Position numbers and translations under genes: made by a program. Shown piece by piece: positions 13,319 through 17,861 of a DNA stretch of 17,861 nucleotides (within the stretch, counting starts at the first letter, position 1; the number at the start of each line of letters is the position of its first letter). Under the pieces are notes generated by a model that saw only the letters and a list, made by a program, of their open reading frames with translations, was not told the DNA's origin and ran no database searches. Source of the stretch: an uncultured Christensenellaceae bacterium (lineage in GTDB: Bacteria > Bacillota > Clostridia > Christensenellales > Pumilibacteraceae); assembly GCA_910588315.1 (NCBI GenBank), contig CAJUQF010000035.1, forward strand, positions 406 through 18,266. Direction: 5' to 3'.

Positions 13319-15147
13319 AAGCTGCTTCCTCCTTCGAGAGTCTGTTCCGGCTCTTCGCTTTCGGAATCGACGCCGCCCGTCGGCGCGTCGGGCATAGGCG
13401 CTATCAAACTGTTGCCGCTGTGTTTGCGCTCATGCGAGCGGCGTTTTTGTTCGTCCGCGATTTTTTCCATAGCCTCGCGCTGAGAACCGGACGGAGATTT
13501 TATCGAGAATGCGATGTTTGTCAAGTGATCGGCAATACGCTCGAGCGCGCTTATCGCCGAATAGAAATGCGTGCCGCTCTCCACGTTGCATCCGCCGGCA
13601 TTGAGCCGTGCTATATGATTGTTGCCGAGCAATCGCTTGGTCATGTCGATCTCCTGCTCGCGTTCGGCAAAACCGTTGAGCCGCGATACGTCGCCGTTTT
13701 CGAATATGTACATCGCCTCATCGAACATCGCCATTACCTTGTCGTACATGTCCTCGAGTTCGTCGATCGCATCGGCCGTGAACTTGATGTCGCCGGCTTT
13801 CATCTCTTCCGCGTTCTCGGTGAAATTTTCGGCGTGATCCGCAATGCGTTCGATATCGCTTACTACGTGATGGAGCGAGCCTATAAACTTTTCGTCTACG
13901 CGCGTAAGCGACAGCGACGAAAGCTTTATAAGGTATTTTGTCACGCCTTTATTGATAAAGTTGATCCTGTTCTCGTCGCGTTCGACTTTTTCGCGTTCGG
14001 ACAAGTCTTGCGTAAGCAAAGCGATCATCGCGCGTTTTAAATTGGTCTTTGCCATTGTCGCCATGTGATCGACTTCGCGCTTGACCTGCGCGACAGCGAT
14101 CGGCGGCGTCTGTAAAAACCTGTCGTCGATAAAGTACATATGCGGCGCTTCGTCGTCGCCGCCGCGCTTTTCTCGGACGAGCGCGGACGCAAGCCGAGTC
14201 AGCGGTTTTATAAAAGGAACAAGCACCAGCGTCGTCACGACGTTGAATATGACGTGGAAAAGCGCGACCTGCATTTGCATGTTGCCGGACAGCTTGCCGA
14301 GCAGCCATACCATATCGTCCTTGAATATCCAAATAAATATCGTGAACAGCGTCGTGCCTATAACGTTGAACAATAAGTGAATTACCGCCGTGCGCTTGGC
14401 GTTGGTACTCGCGCCGAGCGACGCTATCATTGCGGTGACGCACGTGCCGATATTGGTGCCGAGTATAACAAACAGGGCGCTGCTCATCGGTATTATAGGC
14501 GCGCCTATGGCTTGCCCGCCGACAAGCGTAGGCGCGGCCATCGTCACGACGAGCGCGGTCATTGCCGCGGAAGATTGAAACAGCGCCGTGCAGACAAGCC
14601 CGATAAGTATCAACAACAGCGGGAAATCGACGGTCTCGAAAACGCTTTGCAAGGCGCCTGCGATCGTCTCGTTTTTAACGGCGTCGCTCATAAGCCCGAG
14701 ACCTACGAACATAAGTCCGAGACCGGCGACGGCAGACCCGACTTTTTTTACCGTGTCGTTATGGAAAAACATCGTCATCGCGACGCCGATAAATGTCAGT
14801 ACTGCGAAAAACGTGCTTATACTGAATCCCGACAGTGCGACGATAATACCGGTAAGCGTAGTACCGATGTTAGCGCCCATTATTATTGAAGTAGCTTGAA
14901 ACAGAGTCATCAGTCCGGCATTGACAAAACCTATGACCATGACGGTAGTCGCCGCCGACGAATTGACAAGCACCGTCGTGAGCGCGCCCACGCCTATACC
15001 GGCAAATCTGTTGTTGCTGATCTTACCGAAAAGCTTGCGCATGCCCTTGCCGGCGCTGCGTTCCAATCCCTCGCTGAGCATTTTCATGCCTATCATGAGC
15101 GCGCCCAGCCCGGCTATTAGTTGTAAAACACTTTTTGCGACGTCCAA
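13315..15147 (-). CDS. Na+/phosphate cotransporter with PhoU-like C-terminal domain
   Basis: This 610-residue membrane protein belongs to the NptA/PNaS family that imports phosphate with sodium. The first 320 residues or so hold two repeat units with the family QSSAA/NSSAATT motifs: VNSSAATTVMVIGFVNAG near 60-78 and ALFQSSAAMTALVVTMAA near 190. GANIGTT and GTNIGTC segments follow each. Residues about 365-560 form a helical PhoU-like cytoplasmic domain with IERIADHAENF and LERIADHLTNIA, and a Ser/Glu-rich tail ends the protein. The start is TTG at 15145-15147; no ATG fits until residue 18, inside the first helix. Only a weak AGGG lies upstream. Two overlapping promoters precede it, and ribokinase follows by ATGA overlap. 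Confidence 0.92.
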   Translation of the reverse strand: MDVAKSVLQLIAGLGALMIGMKMLSEGLERSAGKGMRKLFGKISNNRFAGIGVGALTTVLVNSSAATTVMVIGFVNAGLMTLFQATSIIMGANIGTTLTGIIVALSGFSISTFFAVLTFIGVAMTMFFHNDTVKKVGSAVAGLGLMFVGLGLMSDAVKNETIAGALQSVFETVDFPLLLILIGLVCTALFQSSAAMTALVVTMAAPTLVGGQAIGAPIIPMSSALFVILGTNIGTCVTAMIASLGASTNAKRTAVIHLLFNVIGTTLFTIFIWIFKDDMVWLLGKLSGNMQMQVALFHVIFNVVTTLVLVPFIKPLTRLASALVREKRGGDDEAPHMYFIDDRFLQTPPIAVAQVKREVDHMATMAKTNLKRAMIALLTQDLSEREKVERDENRINFINKGVTKYLIKLSSLSLTRVDEKFIGSLHHVVSDIERIADHAENFTENAEEMKAGDIKFTADAIDELEDMYDKVMAMFDEAMYIFENGDVSRLNGFAEREQEIDMTKRLLGNNHIARLNAGGCNVESGTHFYSAISALERIADHLTNIAFSIKSPSGSQREAMEKIADEQKRRSHERKHSGNSLIAPMPDAPTGGVDSESEEPEQTLEGGSSL

Positions 15148-15161
15148 ACCGATAATACCCT

Positions 15162-15191
15162 ATTATAGAATATACATACAGTATACGACAA
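15162..15191 (-). promoter_or_regulatory. Second (inner) promoter for the phosphate transporter gene
   Basis: On the minus strand TTGTCG (15186-15191) and TATAAT (15162-15167) are separated by 18 bp. Its -35 lies within the spacer of the outer promoter, and its leader would be only about 8 nt. Confidence 0.5.
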
Positions 15192-15208
15192 GTTTCGCGC
15201 ATTGTCAA
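15180..15208 (-). promoter_or_regulatory. Main promoter for the phosphate transporter-ribokinase operon
   Basis: On the minus strand TTGACA (15203-15208) and TATACT (15180-15185) are separated by 17 bp, giving a leader of about 26 nt before the TTG start. It begins with TTGACAAT, as do the rplI and DivIC-type promoters. Confidence 0.75.
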
Positions 15209-15294
15209 GCAATGCCGATATACTCGCAAGAGACTACCGGAATAAAGGTTTTATTATAAAGAACGCAACCGTGACATACTGTCTCATATATTAA

Positions 15295-17861
15295 CTAAAC
15301 ATTGTACGTAAAATCTGTTATCTCACAATTTATGAATTTACCTTTTTTATACGTAAAATTCCACCCGCATATACCGGGCAAACCATATTTCGATGAATCG
15401 GGTATATTATAATCTTCGCTCATTGATAAATCGATTAAACATTTTGATACATTACAGTTCTCAATCGTACCGCCGTTGTTTATCCCTACAATGGCGCCTA
15501 CACATAAGTAATCGGGATAAGTTACTTCATTCCAACCCGATGATTGAGGTTGATGTTTTGCTTTCCCGCTAATTACTATTTTAATATTTTCCACAGTTAA
15601 ATTCCTGATCGTTCCTTCACATACCCCAAATAATCCGCCCGTATACCAATATGTTGAAGAAGAACCGGATTTCACGATTTCACTCGAATCAGAAACACAT
15701 GTAATTGAAACATTGCTGATGACATATCCATTACCGTCAAATACAATATTCTGCGGTAAATAATCAATCTGTTTAAAGTCTTTATTTTCGAAATCTATAT
15801 CATTCGTAAGTTGATAACAATTTGCAACCGGCATATTTTCGAGCGCTTCAAAATCATAAATGCTACCGATATATATAGTACCCGTACTCAATGTAATAAG
15901 TCTAATAGCCATCATTACCAAACCGATAATATTATATAAAATAACAACAGTTAATTTTTTCTTACTGTCTTCCAACATACCGAATTTACTATAACTGACC
16001 ATTGCAATCAAACATATTGAAATCGGGATAGCTATATAAAGACCTATGATCCATCCATAATGTATATTGTGAAATACTATCGCAGGATTTACAAAGGAAA
16101 GTATCATTATAATCGCCATAAATGTACTAGGCAATAAATATAAAATCCATTGCATCGAATCGAGCAATTTTTTTCTAACGGATCTTTTATGAGCGACTTT
16201 TGCCGCGATCGCAGCATTCTCGCTCTCTATTTTTTCTCTTCTTTTTCTTTCTTCTATTTCTATTTCCTGCTTTGCAAGATACTCTCGTTTAAGTTTTTGT
16301 TGATTTTCTCTTCTCTCTTTTTCTTGTTGTGCTTTGATTTCTTTTTCAAGTCTAAGTTGAGCCATACGTTGTTCTTTAATCACTTTTTCTTTTCTTAACT
16401 CATTAACCAACTCTATGTATTTATTCTGATTTCCGACATTTTTTTCGGCATATACTTCAACAGCTTTTGCAAAATCTTCATTGTCATATAGAGTATCGCT
16501 CACATCGATAAGATCCGATGACGAAGATGCTCTATAAGTAATAAAAACTCTATTAAAATATGCATGATCGTCCAACTTGTCTGCGGCAATTATCATATCA
16601 TTATATTTATTCGCAAGTGCAAACATCCTATATTCAATGAATTTATCTACTACACGATACAAACATTGTAAATAAATATCTTGACGTGTATCCGGTATCA
16701 ATGAAAACAAAAAGTCGAGCCATTCAAATTTTAATCCTTGATTGCCCACTGCTTTAATACTAATATTAAACAATTGTCCGGAAGCCAACTCATTAAATCC
16801 AAATGCATATAATTCGTTTTCGATATTCACATAATTATCGTTTATCGATAAATATGCCAGCATTTTTTCATCTTCAACCAAATCATTTTTTATAATAAAC
16901 GCATACCATAATGCTTTTTGATTCGCAGGATCGAATTCCAATACTTTTAAGTAATATGTCAAAGATACATTTATTCGCCCATCTCTAAAAAGCTTATCGG
17001 CGAATTCGCTATTCATTTTAATATATAATTCCGTTTTATCTACGGTTTTAATGATCGCATCAAATATCGCAATCGGATCATCTATTGCTGTTCCCTGCAT
17101 TATACTTTCATACATCAATTCGGTTAGTGTCGCGATTTCATCATCTTTACTATCCGGCAACGATATATATTCATTATAGATATATATTTTTTTATCTTGC
17201 TTTGCTCGTTCAAACAGAGCGAAATAATATGTACCCTTTAATTCACTTCCGGCTGTTGCGATTGCAGATTCCAAATATTCGAAATTATCTATTTCTTTTT
17301 TTGCATTTATAAATTCATATATATTTTTGCATTTATTTACAGCAAGAAATTTATACCAATGTGCGTCACTACACGAATTATTTGACATCAGTACAGATGA
17401 ACACCTTGATATGGCAACATCAAAATCGCCGCTATCGAGCAAAGCCTTTATAATGTTCAATTGGGCTTGTTCGGATACGGATAATTCCGATTGCATGTAT
17501 TTTTCAAATACTCTCTTTTTTATTTGAGATTTTGCCAATACTTTTTTTACATATTCTTTATTGTCGTATGTCTTTCTGGCGATCTGAACGGTTTGCGATT
17601 TGGCGCCGTAATGCCGCGCGACGAAATCTTCTATTTTGCTATATGCGTCCGGTTTGCCGAGACATACGCCCTGCAATCTGCCGCTGCGTCCCGGCAGGCG
17701 CTCTATCGGATCGTCGAAAAAGCCGATGGTGATACTATCTATTTCTTTTACTTCGTCGTTTATAAGCTCGATAAACCTTGTGTATTCGTTTTTCACCCAA
17801 GGCGTTTGCAAATAACTTTCGTTACCGCACAGAACGATCATGCACGGCGCGGTATATAAAG
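15295..17861 (-). CDS. TIR-domain, TPR-like, coiled-coil, three-helix membrane protein with C-terminal GLUG-like beta-helix (5' end cut)
   Basis: The frame is open to the window edge, so the N-terminus is missing. Residue numbers count from the first in-window Met (17841). Residues before 1 to about 80 are the C-terminal half of a TIR domain: APCMIVLCGNESYL, then PWVKNEYTRFIEL with Glu19 at the position of the TIR NADase glutamate, then a strand and LPGRSGRLQG. Residues about 110-480 are helical and TPR-like. A charged coiled coil spans about 480-550. Three membrane helices lie at about 565-590, 596-616 and 629-650. Residues about 672-848 resemble GLUG/beta-helix surface repeats (YQLTNDIDF, FDGNGYVISNV, GGLFGV, GAIVGINNGGTIENC) and hold eight cysteines. 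Positive residues before helix 1 and between helices 2 and 3 place the N-terminus inside and the C-terminus outside. DNA beyond the TIR part is strongly AT-rich. Function is not established; a membrane-bound sensor or defence role is inference. Confidence 0.75.
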   Translation of the reverse strand, partial: LYTAPCMIVLCGNESYLQTPWVKNEYTRFIELINDEVKEIDSITIGFFDDPIERLPGRSGRLQGVCLGKPDAYSKIEDFVARHYGAKSQTVQIARKTYDNKEYVKKVLAKSQIKKRVFEKYMQSELSVSEQAQLNIIKALLDSGDFDVAISRCSSVLMSNNSCSDAHWYKFLAVNKCKNIYEFINAKKEIDNFEYLESAIATAGSELKGTYYFALFERAKQDKKIYIYNEYISLPDSKDDEIATLTELMYESIMQGTAIDDPIAIFDAIIKTVDKTELYIKMNSEFADKLFRDGRINVSLTYYLKVLEFDPANQKALWYAFIIKNDLVEDEKMLAYLSINDNYVNIENELYAFGFNELASGQLFNISIKAVGNQGLKFEWLDFLFSLIPDTRQDIYLQCLYRVVDKFIEYRMFALANKYNDMIIAADKLDDHAYFNRVFITYRASSSSDLIDVSDTLYDNEDFAKAVEVYAEKNVGNQNKYIELVNELRKEKVIKEQRMAQLRLEKEIKAQQEKERRENQQKLKREYLAKQEIEIEERKRREKIESENAAIAAKVAHKRSVRKKLLDSMQWILYLLPSTFMAIIMILSFVNPAIVFHNIHYGWIIGLYIAIPISICLIAMVSYSKFGMLEDSKKKLTVVILYNIIGLVMMAIRLITLSTGTIYIGSIYDFEALENMPVANCYQLTNDIDFENKDFKQIDYLPQNIVFDGNGYVISNVSITCVSDSSEIVKSGSSSTYWYTGGLFGVCEGTIRNLTVENIKIVISGKAKHQPQSSGWNEVTYPDYLCVGAIVGINNGGTIENCNVSKCLIDLSMSEDYNIPDSSKYGLPGICGWNFTYKKGKFINCEITDFTYNV

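Noticed and set aside
15241..15255. AATAAA-GGT-TTTATT considered as the terminator of the TIR gene
   Set aside because: It is an AT-only 6-bp stem with no T-tract, too weak to call. No clear terminator was found for this gene.
1..17861. CRISPR arrays, tRNA or rRNA genes, insertion sequences, prophage genes
   Set aside because: No regularly spaced direct repeats, no tRNA cloverleaf or rRNA-like sequence, and no transposase, integrase or phage protein was seen on either strand.

Overview
The window looks like chromosome from an uncultured, spore-forming member of the Bacillota (class Clostridia, probably gut-associated). The grounds are SD-led genes (AGGAG-type), TTGACA/TATAAT promoters, a CwlJ-type spore-cortex hydrolase with a GerQ-like partner, a DivIC-type division protein and a TatD-linked radical SAM gene. 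Most of it is housekeeping DNA of about 50-60% GC in the stretches counted by hand. The exception is the right end, where one gene falls to about 30% GC.

Left part (1-2776). The start of pdxS (vitamin B6) and rplI (ribosomal protein L9) run leftward. A short intergenic region with two strong divergent promoters separates them from a rightward DivIC/FtsB-type division gene with its own terminator and a rightward short-form Ppx/GppA phosphatase. The phosphatase gene meets, stop codon to stop codon, a leftward pair encoding a CwlJ-like hydrolase and a GerQ-like small protein.

Middle part (2823-8979). Seven leftward genes are packed with overlaps or very short gaps: metG, tatD, a TatD-linked radical SAM gene, a CaCA-type cation exchanger, a two-helix PH-like membrane protein, a DUF3737 beta-helix protein and a minimal O6-alkylguanine alkyltransferase. 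They end in a clear hairpin terminator. The block combines translation, nucleic-acid repair or quality control and ion homeostasis.

Right-centre (9046-15208). An ABC ATPase-permease fusion (MacB/FtsX type) has its own promoter. A small charged orphan protein follows on the plus strand and shares a bidirectional terminator with the next leftward operon. That operon carries a Na+/phosphate cotransporter with a PhoU-like tail, translationally coupled to ribokinase.

Right end (15295-17861). A large gene, cut by the window edge at its 5' end, is the most unusual feature. It encodes the C-terminal half of a TIR domain, a helical TPR-like region, a long coiled coil, three transmembrane helices and a C-terminal GLUG-like beta-helix. 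Charge distribution places the TIR domain inside the cell and the beta-helix outside, a layout reminiscent of a Toll-like receptor. Base composition changes sharply just after the TIR domain, suggesting a mosaic gene in which the sensor/effector part was exchanged.
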